A stretch of 42,140 nt of DNA from the NCBI GenBank assembly GCA_002154345.1, contig MUNB01000052.1, forward strand, positions 1-42,140, written 5' to 3'. Positions within the stretch are counted from its first letter, which is position 1. The number at the start of each line of letters is the position of its first letter. Origin of the DNA: Streptomyces griseus (GTDB lineage: Bacteria; Actinomycetota; Actinomycetes; Streptomycetales; Streptomycetaceae). The position numbers and the translations under genes are program-made. Below are positions 1-8,157 of this stretch, in pieces. The notes under the pieces are model-generated. The model was not told the origin of the DNA. It ran no database searches and saw only the letters and a program-made list of their open reading frames with translations.

Positions 1-2067
1 GGAACCGAACAGCTCCCCGACGACCTTCATCCCCTCCAGGAGGGTGTTGTTCACGATGTCGAGGGCGGGGGTGGTCTGGAGTGCCTCATCCAGGTCGGCT
101 TCCAGGCCGTTCTTCTCACCGTCGATGATCCGCCGCTGGAGCCGTTCGTCCAGCGGGAGGGCCATCAGCTCCTCGGCCTTGCCCGCCTTCATCGACTTCA
201 TGTTGACGCCCTCGAACAGCTCCATCAGCCGCTGCAAGGGGTCATAGCCCTCCGCCCGGCGGTCGTAGATCAGATCGAGAGCGACCTTGACCTGCTCCTC
301 CTCCAGCCGGGCGATCGGCAGAATCTTCGAAGCGTGCACGATCGCGGAATCCAGCCCCGCCTTCACACACTCGTCCAGGAACACGGAGTTCAGCACCACC
401 CGGGCCGCCGGGTTCAGACCGAAGGAAATGTTGGAGAGGCCCAGCGTGGTCTGGACGTCGGGGTGGCGCTGCTTCAGCTCACGGATCGCCCCGATCGTCG
501 CGATGCCATCACCACGCGACTCCTCCTGCCCCGTGCAGATCGTGAAGGTCAGGGTGTCGATGAGAATGTCCGACTCGCGGATACCCCAGTTCGTGGTCAG
601 GTCCTCGATCAGCCGCTCCGCGATCGCGACCTTGTGCTCGACGGTGCGGGCCTGCCCCTCCTCATCGATCGTCAACGCGATCAACGCCGCACCGTGCTCA
701 GCAGCCAGGGCACTGACCTGCGCGAAACGGGACTCGGGGCCGTCACCATCCTCGTAGTTCACCGAGTTCAGCACCGCCCGCCCACCCAGCTTCTCCAACC
801 CAGCCCGCAGCACAGGAAGTTCGGTGGAGTCCAGCACGATCGGCAGCGTCGAAGCGGTCGCGAAGCGGCCGGCCAGCTCCGCCATGTCCGCAACACCGTC
901 ACGGCCCACGTAGTCGACGCAGAGGTCGAGCATGTGCGCGCCCTCACGGATCTGATCGCGAGCCATCTCCACACAGTCGTCCCACCGCGCCTCCAGCATC
1001 GCCTCACGGAACTTCTTCGAACCGTTCGCGTTCGTCCGCTCCCCGATCGCCAGATACGCGGTGTCCTGCCGGAACGGAATGTGCTGGTACAGCGAGGCGG
1101 CACCGGGCTCGGGGCGCGGGTCGCGCTCGGTCGGTGTGAGCTCGCGGGCGCGGTCGACGACGGCCTTCAGGTGCGCCGGCGTCGTACCGCAGCAGCCGCC
1201 GATGAGGGAGAGGCCGTAGTCCCGGACGAAGTGCTCCTGGGAGTCGGCGAGTCCGTCGGGGCCGAGCGGGAAGTGCGCACCGTCCTTGGTGAGGACCGGC
1301 AGGCCGGCGTTCGGCATGCACATCAACGGCGTACGCGAATGACGGGCGAGATAGCGCAAGTGCTCGCTCATCTCGTCCGGACCCGTCGAGCAGTTCAACC
1401 CGATCAGATCAATACCCAACGGCTCCAGAGCGGTCAGGGCCGCGCCGATCTCGGAGCCCAGCAGCATGACGCCGGTGGTCTCGAAGGCGAGGGAGCAGAT
1501 CAGCGGCACCTGAACACCCAGCGCGTCCATCGCCCGGCGCGCCCCGATGATGCTCGACTTCGTCTGCAACAGATCCTGGGTGGTCTCCACGATCAGCGCG
1601 TCGGAGCCGCCCGCGAGGAGGCCCTCCGCGTTCTTCTGGTAACCGTCGCGCAGGATGTCGTACGTGATGTGGCCGAGCGAGGGCAGCTTGGTGCCGGGGC
1701 CGATCGAGCCGAGGACCCACCGCTGGCGGCCGTCCTTCGCACCGAACTCATCCGCGACCTCGCGGGCGATCCGGGCACCCGACTCGGACAGCTCGTAGAT
1801 CCGGTCCGCGATCTCATACTCATTCGCCGCCGAATGGTTCGCACCAAACGTGTTCGTCTCCACACAGTCGACACCGACCGCGAAGTACTCCTCATGCACC
1901 GACCGCACGATGTCGGGCCGCGTGACGTTCAGGATCTCGTTGCAGCCTTCGAGATTCTCGAAATCCTCCAGTGTCGGGTCCTGTGCCTGGAGCATGGTGC
2001 CCATCGCCCCGTCGGCCACCACCACACGCGTGGCGAGTGCCTCTCGGAGCGCGTCTGCGCGGGTCAC
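1..2067 (-). CDS. metH: Cobalamin-dependent methionine synthase, partial (C-terminus beyond window edge)
   Basis: It transfers the methyl group of methyltetrahydrofolate to homocysteine via methylcobalamin and acts in the cytoplasm. The reading frame is open from a GTG at 2067 to base 1, giving 689 codons of a protein that is normally about 1,150 residues. The N-terminal homocysteine-binding domain shows its zinc ligands: GLNCSTG (around 1390) and the GGCCGT pair (around 1190). The pterin-binding domain follows, and the frame is cut in the helical cap of the B12 module. The GTG overlaps the metK stop (GTGA at 2064-2067), so the two genes are probably translated together. Together they would turn homocysteine into SAM, a plausible supply for the methyltransferase at 7327. 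Primary metabolism would be the alternative role. Identity is secure; dedication to the cluster is inference. Confidence 0.95.
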   Translation of the reverse strand, partial: MTRADALREALATRVVVADGAMGTMLQAQDPTLEDFENLEGCNEILNVTRPDIVRSVHEEYFAVGVDCVETNTFGANHSAANEYEIADRIYELSESGARIAREVADEFGAKDGRQRWVLGSIGPGTKLPSLGHITYDILRDGYQKNAEGLLAGGSDALIVETTQDLLQTKSSIIGARRAMDALGVQVPLICSLAFETTGVMLLGSEIGAALTALEPLGIDLIGLNCSTGPDEMSEHLRYLARHSRTPLMCMPNAGLPVLTKDGAHFPLGPDGLADSQEHFVRDYGLSLIGGCCGTTPAHLKAVVDRARELTPTERDPRPEPGAASLYQHIPFRQDTAYLAIGERTNANGSKKFREAMLEARWDDCVEMARDQIREGAHMLDLCVDYVGRDGVADMAELAGRFATASTLPIVLDSTELPVLRAGLEKLGGRAVLNSVNYEDGDGPESRFAQVSALAAEHGAALIALTIDEEGQARTVEHKVAIAERLIEDLTTNWGIRESDILIDTLTFTICTGQEESRGDGIATIGAIRELKQRHPDVQTTLGLSNISFGLNPAARVVLNSVFLDECVKAGLDSAIVHASKILPIARLEEEQVKVALDLIYDRRAEGYDPLQRLMELFEGVNMKSMKAGKAEELMALPLDERLQRRIIDGEKNGLEADLDEALQTTPALDIVNNTLLEGMKVVGELFGS

Positions 2068-3293
2068 GACGAGTGGCCGGCGGCGGCGCGGAGTGCGTCC
2101 ACGCGGTCGGTGCGCTCCCAGGTGAAGTCCGGCAGCTCACGGCCGAAGTGGCCGTACGCCGCGGTCTGGGCGTAGATCGGGCGCAGCAGGTCGAGGTCGC
2201 GGATGATCGCGGCCGGGCGGAGGTCGAAGACCTCGCCGATCGCGTGCTCGATCTTCTCCGTGTCGACCGCGGCGGTGCCGAAGGTCTCCACGAAGAGACC
2301 GACCGGCTCGGCCTTGCCGATCGCGTACGCGACCTGGACCTCGCAGCGCGCGGCGAGACCGGCGGCGACCACGTTCTTGGCGACCCAGCGCATCGCGTAC
2401 GCCGCCGAGCGGTCGACCTTGGACGGGTCCTTGCCCGAGAACGCGCCGCCACCGTGGCGGGCCATGCCGCCGTACGTGTCGATGATGATCTTCCGGCCGG
2501 TCAGACCCGCGTCGCCCATCGGGCCGCCGATCTCGAAACGGCCGGTCGGGTTCACCAGCAGGCGGTAGCCCTCGGTGTCCAGCTTGATCCCGTCCTCGGC
2601 CAGTTGCGCGAGCACGTGCTCGACGACGTACTCGCGGATGTCGGGCGCGAGCAGCGAGTCCAGGTCGATGTCGCTCGCGTGCTGCGAGGAGACGACCACC
2701 GTGTCCAGCCGCACCGCCTTGTCACCGTCGTACTCGATGGTGACCTGCGTCTTGCCGTCCGGACGCAGATACGGGACGGTCCCGTCCTTGCGTACCTCGG
2801 ACAGTCGGCGCGAGAGGCGGTGGGCGAGGTGGATCGGGAGCGGCATCAGCTCCGGCGTCTCGTCGCAGGCGTAGCCGAACATCAGGCCCTGGTCGCCGGC
2901 GCCCTGCTTGTCGAGCTCGTCGGCCTCTCCCCCGGCCGCCGCACCCTCGACCCGCTTCTCGTACGCGGTGTCGACGCCCTGCGCGATGTCCGGCGACTGC
3001 GCGCCGATCGACACCGAGACGCCACAGGAAGCACCGTCGAAGCCCTTCCGCGAGGAGTCGTAGCCGATGTCGAGGATCTTGTCGCGCACGAGCTGGGCGA
3101 TCGGTGCGTACGCCTTGGTCGTGACCTCGCCGGCCACGTGCACCAGACCGGTGGTGATCAGCGTCTCGACGGCGACCCGGGACGACGGGTCCTCGCGCAG
3201 GAGCGCGTCCAGGATCGTGTCGCTGATCTGGTCGGCGATCTTGTCGGGATGGCCCTCGGTGACGGACTCCGAGGTGAAAAGGCGGCGAGACAC
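2064..3293 (-). CDS. metK: S-adenosylmethionine synthetase
   Basis: It makes SAM from methionine and ATP. The 409-residue product has the family's usual length and opens with [20 protein letters not shown], the ATP/methionine-binding N-terminus. The glycine-rich [19 protein letters not shown] segment lies near residue 270. I chose the GTG at 3293 because a GGAGGAG ribosome site lies 6 bases upstream and the conserved N-terminus begins there; the frame stays open for 18 more unconserved codons. The stop overlaps the metH start by GTGA. In S. coelicolor metK and metH are not adjacent as far as I recall, so a paired copy next to a polyketide cluster suggests a second set serving secondary metabolism. 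Confidence 0.96.
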   Translation of the reverse strand: MSRRLFTSESVTEGHPDKIADQISDTILDALLREDPSSRVAVETLITTGLVHVAGEVTTKAYAPIAQLVRDKILDIGYDSSRKGFDGASCGVSVSIGAQSPDIAQGVDTAYEKRVEGAAAGGEADELDKQGAGDQGLMFGYACDETPELMPLPIHLAHRLSRRLSEVRKDGTVPYLRPDGKTQVTIEYDGDKAVRLDTVVVSSQHASDIDLDSLLAPDIREYVVEHVLAQLAEDGIKLDTEGYRLLVNPTGRFEIGGPMGDAGLTGRKIIIDTYGGMARHGGGAFSGKDPSKVDRSAAYAMRWVAKNVVAAGLAARCEVQVAYAIGKAEPVGLFVETFGTAAVDTEKIEHAIGEVFDLRPAAIIRDLDLLRPIYAQTAAYGHFGRELPDFTWERTDRVDALRAAAGHSS

Positions 3294-3405
3294 GGTGAGC
3301 TCCTCCGGCTGGGCGGTGTCCTGTCGAACAGTCGGCCCGACCCTCACCGTCGCAACTGGAGTACGGCTCGGAAACCGCTACAGCGCGCACGTGGCGGACC
3401 GGGCT

Positions 3406-3437
3406 TCGAGGACCGTTCGAGTCGGCGGCGAACCCGG
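3406..3437 (+). promoter_or_regulatory. SARP-type direct repeat upstream of glycosyltransferase
   Basis: Heptamers TCGAGGA (3406-3412) and TCGAGTC (3417-3423) are spaced exactly 11 bp. A hexamer 8 bp further on (3432-3437, ACCCGG) would occupy the -10 position but is a poor match. The start codon at 3447 lies only about 10 bases beyond it, so the transcript could be leaderless. Confidence 0.5.
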
Positions 3438-3446
3438 ACCCGGACC

Positions 3447-4592
3447 ATGCCCGTCATGAAGATTCTCTTTGTGGCGGGCGGCACGTCGGGTGTCATCTTC
3501 TCGCTGATCCCGCTGGCACAGGCGGCCAGGAACGCCGGACACGAGGTCGTGATGGCGGCCCCCGAGGACTGCATGCGCACGATCAACGGCGCCGGCGTTC
3601 CCGGCTTCCCGGTGACCTCCATGACGATGAAGGACTTCCTCCACGACCGACGAGGGGTCCTGCAGACGATTCCCGAGGACCTCCACGAGCGCTATCTCTT
3701 CAACGGGCGCTGCTTCGGACGGTACGCGGCGGCCTGCGTGGACGGCCTCATCTCGCTGATCGACAGCTGGCGGCCGGACGTGGTCGTCGGCGGTGTGCTG
3801 GCGTTCGCCGGTCCGCTGGCCGCCGCGTACGCCGGAGTTCCGTATGTGAAGCATGCCGTGGACATGGGAGAGCCGCGGACGATCGACCTCGCGGCGGCGG
3901 CGGAGCTCGGCCCCGAGCTGGAGGCGCTCGGCCTCTACGAGATGCCGGGCGCCGATCTGTTCATCGACACCTGCCCGCCGTCGCTCCGGCCGGCCGACGC
4001 TCCGCCCGCGCAGCTGATGCGCTATGTCCCGTACACGGCGCAGAAGCCGTTGGAGCCGTGGATGTTCACCCGGGGCGACCGGCCGCGGGTGCTGGTGAGC
4101 GCGGGCAGCCGGGTCACCAAGGACTCCGACTTCGAGATCCTCTCCGGTCTGGTGGAGAAGGTGGCCGCGCTGGACGTGGAACTGCTGGTCGCCGCGCCCG
4201 AGGCGGTGGCGGCGGAGCTGGGGCCGCTGCCGGAGAACGTACGGGCCGGATGGATACCGCTGGACGTGGTGGCCAGGACCTGCGACCTGACGGTCAGCCA
4301 CGCCGGAGGCAACACCGTGCTCGGCAGCATGGCGGCCGGTGTGCCGCAGGTGCTGATCCCGTATCTGCCGTACGTGGTCGGCTACACCGAGCGGTTGAGC
4401 GCCTACGGCGCGGCCAGGATGGTCGATCCCGCGCAGGACTCGCCGAAGAACATCGCCGAGGCCTGCCGCGAGGTGCTGGAGGACGGGGCGTACCGGGAGC
4501 GGGCACGAGCGGTGTCGGCGGAGATGGCGCTGCTCCCGGCTCCGGCGCAGGTGGTCGGCGCGGTGGAGGAGCTGGTGGCGCGGAGGGCCTGA
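3447..4592 (+). CDS. GT1-family glycosyltransferase (UrdGT2/DnrS-like)
   Basis: Predicted to transfer an NDP-deoxysugar to the aromatic aglycone. The 381-residue protein has the two-domain GT-B layout of actinobacterial polyketide glycosyltransferases. The N-terminus MKILFVAGGTSGVIFSLIPL resembles UrdGT2, a C-glycosyltransferase. The nucleotide-sugar segment HAGGNTVLGSMAAGVPQVLI lies near residues 284-303. Two in-frame ATGs, at 3447 and 3456, are possible. Neither has a clear ribosome site, and the SARP-like repeat just upstream would fit a leaderless mRNA starting near 3447. It is convergent with the gene at 4737. Linkage type (O or C) cannot be told from sequence. Given the sugar genes, a forosamine-type donor is the likely substrate. 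Confidence 0.88.
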   Translation: MPVMKILFVAGGTSGVIFSLIPLAQAARNAGHEVVMAAPEDCMRTINGAGVPGFPVTSMTMKDFLHDRRGVLQTIPEDLHERYLFNGRCFGRYAAACVDGLISLIDSWRPDVVVGGVLAFAGPLAAAYAGVPYVKHAVDMGEPRTIDLAAAAELGPELEALGLYEMPGADLFIDTCPPSLRPADAPPAQLMRYVPYTAQKPLEPWMFTRGDRPRVLVSAGSRVTKDSDFEILSGLVEKVAALDVELLVAAPEAVAAELGPLPENVRAGWIPLDVVARTCDLTVSHAGGNTVLGSMAAGVPQVLIPYLPYVVGYTERLSAYGAARMVDPAQDSPKNIAEACREVLEDGAYRERARAVSAEMALLPAPAQVVGAVEELVARRA

Positions 4593-4608
4593 GTCCGCGG
4601 GGCCGCGA

Positions 4609-4661
4609 ACGCCTCGGCTCCGGCACGGCCTCCGGAGGAGGTCCGGCCGGAGCCGAGGCGT
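4609..4661. terminator. Inverted repeat between convergent genes (first)
   Basis: A perfect 16-bp stem (4609-4624 with 4646-4661) encloses a 21-base loop that holds a smaller CCTCC/GGAGG palindrome. It lies 16 bases after the stop of the plus-strand glycosyltransferase and is symmetric enough to act in both directions. There is no T tract, as is common in Streptomyces. Confidence 0.65.
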
Positions 4662-4697
4662 GTTCCTGTTCCGTTCGGCCGTCGGCGGCTGTCCGCG

Positions 4698-4729
4698 GCC
4701 GGCCACGGCCGAGAGCGGCCGTGGCCGGC
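4698..4729. terminator. Inverted repeat between convergent genes (second)
   Basis: A perfect 13-bp stem (4698-4710 with 4717-4729) has a 6-base loop GAGAGC. It lies just downstream of the stop of the minus-strand gene at 4737 and probably terminates that operon. Confidence 0.65.
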
Positions 4730-4736
4730 GCCGTGC

Positions 4737-6011
4737 TCAGCCGCCCAGACCCAGGCGGCCGACCGCCTCGGTGAACGTCTGTGCCGTCTCCGGCAGCGCG
4801 GCCACGGCGTCCCGGTAGCCGGCTCGCTCCGCGGCGAGCCGGTCCCGCTCCGGCTCGTCGTACAGGATCTGCTCCAGGCCGTCGACCAGGCCCCGCTCGT
4901 CGAGGAGTTCGGCGCGGCGCAGCGTGTCGGTGAACGGATTGGCCTCCAGCAGCGGCCGCAGCACCTCGTTCCAGCGCAGCGGCCACATCTGGAAGTCCGG
5001 CAGCGGTCCCGGATAGTCGGCGAGCCAGTCCCGGACCCGGTCGGTCGCACCGCCGGGAAACGCGGCGTCCAGGCGGTCGACGTCCGCCGGGCCGGTGACC
5101 GGATGGTTGTTGACGGCGAGCAGGCCCGGTACGTCCGCCAGCACCGCGCGCTCCAGCGCGTAGCTCGGCAGGTGGAAGGAGAACACCGCGTCGGACGCGC
5201 CGAGCAGCCGGTGGTAGTCGTCGGCGGTGTACTCCGGCCGGTGGTGGACGCGCTCGGCCGGCAGTCCCTCGGCGAAGCCGTCGAAGAGCGGTCCGGTCAG
5301 CAGGAAGTGGGTGTCCCGCGGCAGCCGTGACAGGTGGTGGGCGAGCAGGCGCGGCAGCCGGCCGGCGAGTTCCCGGGTCGGTGGGCCGGCGTGGACCTGC
5401 ATCAGCTGCTGCCACGGCAGCGTCGGCACCATGAGCAGGCGGGCCGGGTCCGGCAGGCCGAGCGCGCGCCGGGTCGCGTCGCGGACGTCCGTGGTGAGCG
5501 GTTCGATGGTGCGGTTGGCGCGGTACGGGAGGCCGCGGCCGGACGCGGTGATCTGCGGCCGGTTCATCGGCACGGGCAGCAGCTGCACCGGCATCCGCAG
5601 CAGGTTGTCGTCGACCTCCATGGTGGTGCCGAGGATCTCGACGCGGCGGCTGGTGTTCTCCAGGTCGTACAGGTCGAGCGGAATGACCGGCAGTCCGAGG
5701 TCCTCGACGAACCACGGATCGGTCCGGTAGCCGACCTTGAAGGTCATCCAGTGGGCGAGGTAGTCGACGAGGACGACGGCGTCGGCCCGGAACTCCTTCA
5801 CCACGCGCTGCACGGTCTCGCGGACGTCCGCGCCGAGCTCCGGCTCGACCAGGGTGTACGGCGTCGCCGCGGTGCGCAGCTGGTCCTCGTTGTACGGGTT
5901 GACGACGAAGTGGCTCTCGATGCCCGCGTCGGCGAGCTGTTCCGCCAGGTCGAGGCCGATGGTGACCTCGTGCAGCGTCTTGGCCAGGGCCGCGAGGAAG
6001 ACAAGGCGCAT
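4737..6011 (-). CDS. GT-B-like protein of uncertain family, putative second glycosyltransferase
   Basis: This 424-residue protein is not a standard GT1 enzyme. Its N-terminus (MRLVFLAALAKTLHEVTIGL) followed by an HFVVNP segment has the alternating strand-helix look of a GT-B N-domain. A late segment around SYALERAVLADVPGLLAVNN could be the donor-binding half. I do not see the HAGG motif of polyketide glycosyltransferases. Its ATG lies 3 bases after the stop of the SpnR-like aminotransferase, with the GGGGAG ribosome site inside that gene, so the two are co-translated and it likely acts on the same amino sugar. It may belong to an uncharacterised actinobacterial family such as DUF6365 (from memory, unverified). 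A sugar transferase or a helper to the enzyme at 3447 are both possible. Confidence 0.6.
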   Translation of the reverse strand: MRLVFLAALAKTLHEVTIGLDLAEQLADAGIESHFVVNPYNEDQLRTAATPYTLVEPELGADVRETVQRVVKEFRADAVVLVDYLAHWMTFKVGYRTDPWFVEDLGLPVIPLDLYDLENTSRRVEILGTTMEVDDNLLRMPVQLLPVPMNRPQITASGRGLPYRANRTIEPLTTDVRDATRRALGLPDPARLLMVPTLPWQQLMQVHAGPPTRELAGRLPRLLAHHLSRLPRDTHFLLTGPLFDGFAEGLPAERVHHRPEYTADDYHRLLGASDAVFSFHLPSYALERAVLADVPGLLAVNNHPVTGPADVDRLDAAFPGGATDRVRDWLADYPGPLPDFQMWPLRWNEVLRPLLEANPFTDTLRRAELLDERGLVDGLEQILYDEPERDRLAAERAGYRDAVAALPETAQTFTEAVGRLGLGG

Positions 6012-6014
6012 CGG

Positions 6015-7160
6015 TCACTCCCCGCCGTGGGCCGCGACGGCCTTGCGGAGCGTCGCGGCGACCGTGCGGACGTCGTCGTCGGACAGGCCCGGGTGCAGCG
6101 GCAGGCAGAGCGTGCGGACGGCCGCGTGGTCGGAGGAGGGCAGGGCGCGCCCGTCGTGGCCGTAGGCAGCCACCTTGTGCAGCGGCGCGTAGCGGAAGGT
6201 CGTGTAGATGTCCGCGGCCAGCAGTTCGCTCGCGATGATGTCGCGGAGCTCGTCCTGCTCGAACTGCACCCAGTAGAAGTAGTACGTCGACTCCTGGCCG
6301 TCCGGCAGCGGAGGGGGCGTCAGTACACCGGGTGTGCCCGCCAGTTCGCGGTCGTACAGCTCGACGATCCGTCGGCGCGCGGCCAGGAACTCCGGCAGTC
6401 TGCGCAGCTGCACCCGGCCGATGGCGGCGGTCATGTCGTTGCCGATGACGCGGCGGCCGATCTCCGGCACGTCCAGCTCCCACCAGCGGTGCGAGACCTT
6501 GGCGTGGCCGATGCCGCTGGCCTGGACGAGGCCGTGGTAGGCCAGTCGGCGGGCGCGGACGGCGAGTTCGGCGTCGCGTACGTAGAGCATGCCGCCGTCG
6601 CCGGTGACCAGCACCTTCATGGCGTCGAAGCTCCACATGGCGAGGTCGCCGAAGCTGCCGACGGTCCGGCCGTCGACCCGCGATCCGGGCGAGCAGGCCG
6701 CGTCCTCCACCAGCGGCACCCCGCGGTCGCGGCAGAGGGCCGCGACGGCCTCGATGTCGCCCGGGTATCCGCCGTAGTGCAGGACGATCACGGCCTTGGT
6801 GCGGTCGGTGAGCGCGGCCTCGATGTGCGCGGCCGTGGCGTTGAGCGTGCGCGGGTCCACGTCGCAGAAGACCGGGCGCGCTCCGGTGGCCAGGATGGCG
6901 TTGGCGGCGGCCAGGAAGCTGAGCGAGGGCAGCACGACCTCGTCGCCCTCGCCGAGTCCGAGGCACTCCAGTGCCAGGAAGAGGCCGGCCGTACCGGAGT
7001 TGAGGAAGATCATGTGCTCGGGTTCCACGCCGACGTGCGCGGCGAACTCGGCCTCGAACGCCTTCGTGCGCGGCCCGTGACCGAGCCACTTGTCGGCGAA
7101 CACCTCCGAGACGGCGGCCAGTTCCTCGTCACCGGTCTGTGGCTGGAATAGATGGATCAC
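6015..7160 (-). CDS. TDP-4-keto-2,3,6-trideoxyhexose 4-aminotransferase (SpnR-like, DegT/DnrJ/EryC1 family)
   Basis: A PLP enzyme predicted to install the 4-amino group on a TDP-4-keto-2,3,6-trideoxyhexose. The product has 381 residues, the family's usual length. The Schiff-base lysine lies in SFDAMKVLVTGDGG near residue 182, and FLNSGTAGLFLALECLGLG is the cofactor-phosphate loop. From memory, long stretches resemble SpnR of the spinosyn forosamine pathway (for example the MIHLFQP-type start and the LAYHGL, RWWE and IGNDMTAAIG segments). The GTG at 7160 is preceded by GAGGGG at proper spacing; an upstream extension is unconserved. Together with the dehydratases at 24826-27572 it defines a 4-amino-2,3,4,6-tetradeoxy sugar. 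A SARP-like repeat precedes it. Confidence 0.9.
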   Translation of the reverse strand: MIHLFQPQTGDEELAAVSEVFADKWLGHGPRTKAFEAEFAAHVGVEPEHMIFLNSGTAGLFLALECLGLGEGDEVVLPSLSFLAAANAILATGARPVFCDVDPRTLNATAAHIEAALTDRTKAVIVLHYGGYPGDIEAVAALCRDRGVPLVEDAACSPGSRVDGRTVGSFGDLAMWSFDAMKVLVTGDGGMLYVRDAELAVRARRLAYHGLVQASGIGHAKVSHRWWELDVPEIGRRVIGNDMTAAIGRVQLRRLPEFLAARRRIVELYDRELAGTPGVLTPPPLPDGQESTYYFYWVQFEQDELRDIIASELLAADIYTTFRYAPLHKVAAYGHDGRALPSSDHAAVRTLCLPLHPGLSDDDVRTVAATLRKAVAAHGGE

Positions 7161-7192
7161 GGTGGTCCCCTCTGATGCGGACGGATGTGCGC

Positions 7193-7224
7193 AGGCTGGC
7201 CGAGGCGGCTTGACGCGGCTTCGA
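7193..7224 (-). promoter_or_regulatory. SARP-type promoter for the aminotransferase operon
   Basis: Read on the minus strand: TCGAAGC (7224-7218), an 11-bp step to TCAAGCC (7213-7207), 8 bp, then CAGCCT (7198-7193) in the -10 position. The leader to the GTG at 7160 would be about 25-30 bases. Confidence 0.55.
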
Positions 7225-7257
7225 GGGGCGATGGAGAACGGCGGGTTGGAGGCCGCC

Positions 7258-7289
7258 TCCACCGGACTTCGAGAGGGGCTCAGCAGCGT
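7258..7289 (+). promoter_or_regulatory. Possible SARP-type promoter for the methyltransferase operon
   Basis: TCCACCG (7258-7264) is followed at 11 bp by TCGAGAG (7269-7275), then 8 bp, then CAGCGT (7284-7289), the same -10-like hexamer seen at 11856. The first heptamer is degenerate, so this is weaker than the divergent minus-strand site. Confidence 0.45.
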
Positions 7290-7326
7290 GGGGCGGGACG
7301 GATTGTCGCTTGATTGGGGTGCCGGC

Positions 7327-8157
7327 ATGACCACGTACGAATCCAAGACGGCTGACGAGGTCGGCGAGTACTTCGACGACCGCAGCTGGCTGTTCGGGCT
7401 GAGCGGCTTCAACCTGCACATCGGCTACTTCGACGACGAGAAGCCGGACACCGACCCGAAGGAGCGCCACACGGAGGTGATGATCGAGGCCGCCGAGCTC
7501 GGTGCGGGCTCGCGTCTCCTCGACGTCGGCTGCGGTTTCGGCCGCCCGGCCGTCGCGGCCGCCAAGACCACCGGCGCGCAGGTCCTGGGCATCAACGTCA
7601 GCGCCGAGCAGGTCCGCCAGGGCCAGAAGCTCGCCGAGGAGGCGGGCGTCTCCGAGCTGGTCTCCTTCGAGCAGGCCGACGGCATGGCGCTGCCGTATCC
7701 GGACGGTTCGTTCGACGCGGTGTGGGCCTCCGAGGCCATCATGTACATGTCCGACCGGCCGAAGGCGCTCCGCGAGATCGAGCGCGTCCTCGTCCCCGGC
7801 GGCCGGTTCGTGCTCTCGGACTACGCGGAGCGCGAGAACCTCTCCGACGAGCAGCGCACCGCGCTGAAGGAGGGCTTCACGGTCGAGGCGCTGCCGACCA
7901 TCGAGGGATACCGCGGGCTGCTGCTGGACGCCGGTCTGGAGATCACCCGGTTCGAGGACGCCACCGCGCATCTGCACCGCTCGGCCGCGCGGATCCCGGA
8001 GGTCCTGGACGAGAAGTACGCGTACATCGCCGAGCGCGGCGGCAAGGAGTTCGCCGACGAGTTCAAGGAGATGCTCTCCAAGGTCGGCGTACTGGAGGGC
8101 GAAGTCCTCGGCTACGTCATCGCGGTCGGCCGCAAGGCGGCGGAGCCCCGGGCGTGA
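7327..8157 (+). CDS. SAM-dependent class I methyltransferase (RebM/sugar-MT-like)
   Basis: A cytoplasmic methyltransferase of 276 residues. Motif I, LLDVGCGFG, is at residues 64-72, the acidic loop is near ADGMALPYPDGSFDAVWA, and ERVLVPGGRFVLSDY is the post-motif strand. The fold matches the RebM and cyclopropane-synthase-like subgroup that methylates sugar oxygens or nitrogens, prenyl diphosphates and similar substrates. It faces the SpnR-like aminotransferase across a shared promoter region, so N-methylation of the 4-amino sugar is my first guess and O-methylation of sugar or aglycone the second. The upstream frame is open from 7090, but the conserved N-terminus begins at the ATG at 7327. 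The stop overlaps the next gene by GTGA. Confidence 0.85.
   Translation: MTTYESKTADEVGEYFDDRSWLFGLSGFNLHIGYFDDEKPDTDPKERHTEVMIEAAELGAGSRLLDVGCGFGRPAVAAAKTTGAQVLGINVSAEQVRQGQKLAEEAGVSELVSFEQADGMALPYPDGSFDAVWASEAIMYMSDRPKALREIERVLVPGGRFVLSDYAERENLSDEQRTALKEGFTVEALPTIEGYRGLLLDAGLEITRFEDATAHLHRSAARIPEVLDEKYAYIAERGGKEFADEFKEMLSKVGVLEGEVLGYVIAVGRKAAEPRA

Noticed and set aside
334-2175. 613-codon plus-strand open frame
   Set aside because: Antisense to metH, whose zinc and pterin motifs are intact on the minus strand. The translation is Arg/His/Gln-rich without domains.
5334-7151. 605-codon plus-strand open frame
   Set aside because: Antisense to the SpnR-like aminotransferase and the GT-B-like gene; no motif of its own.
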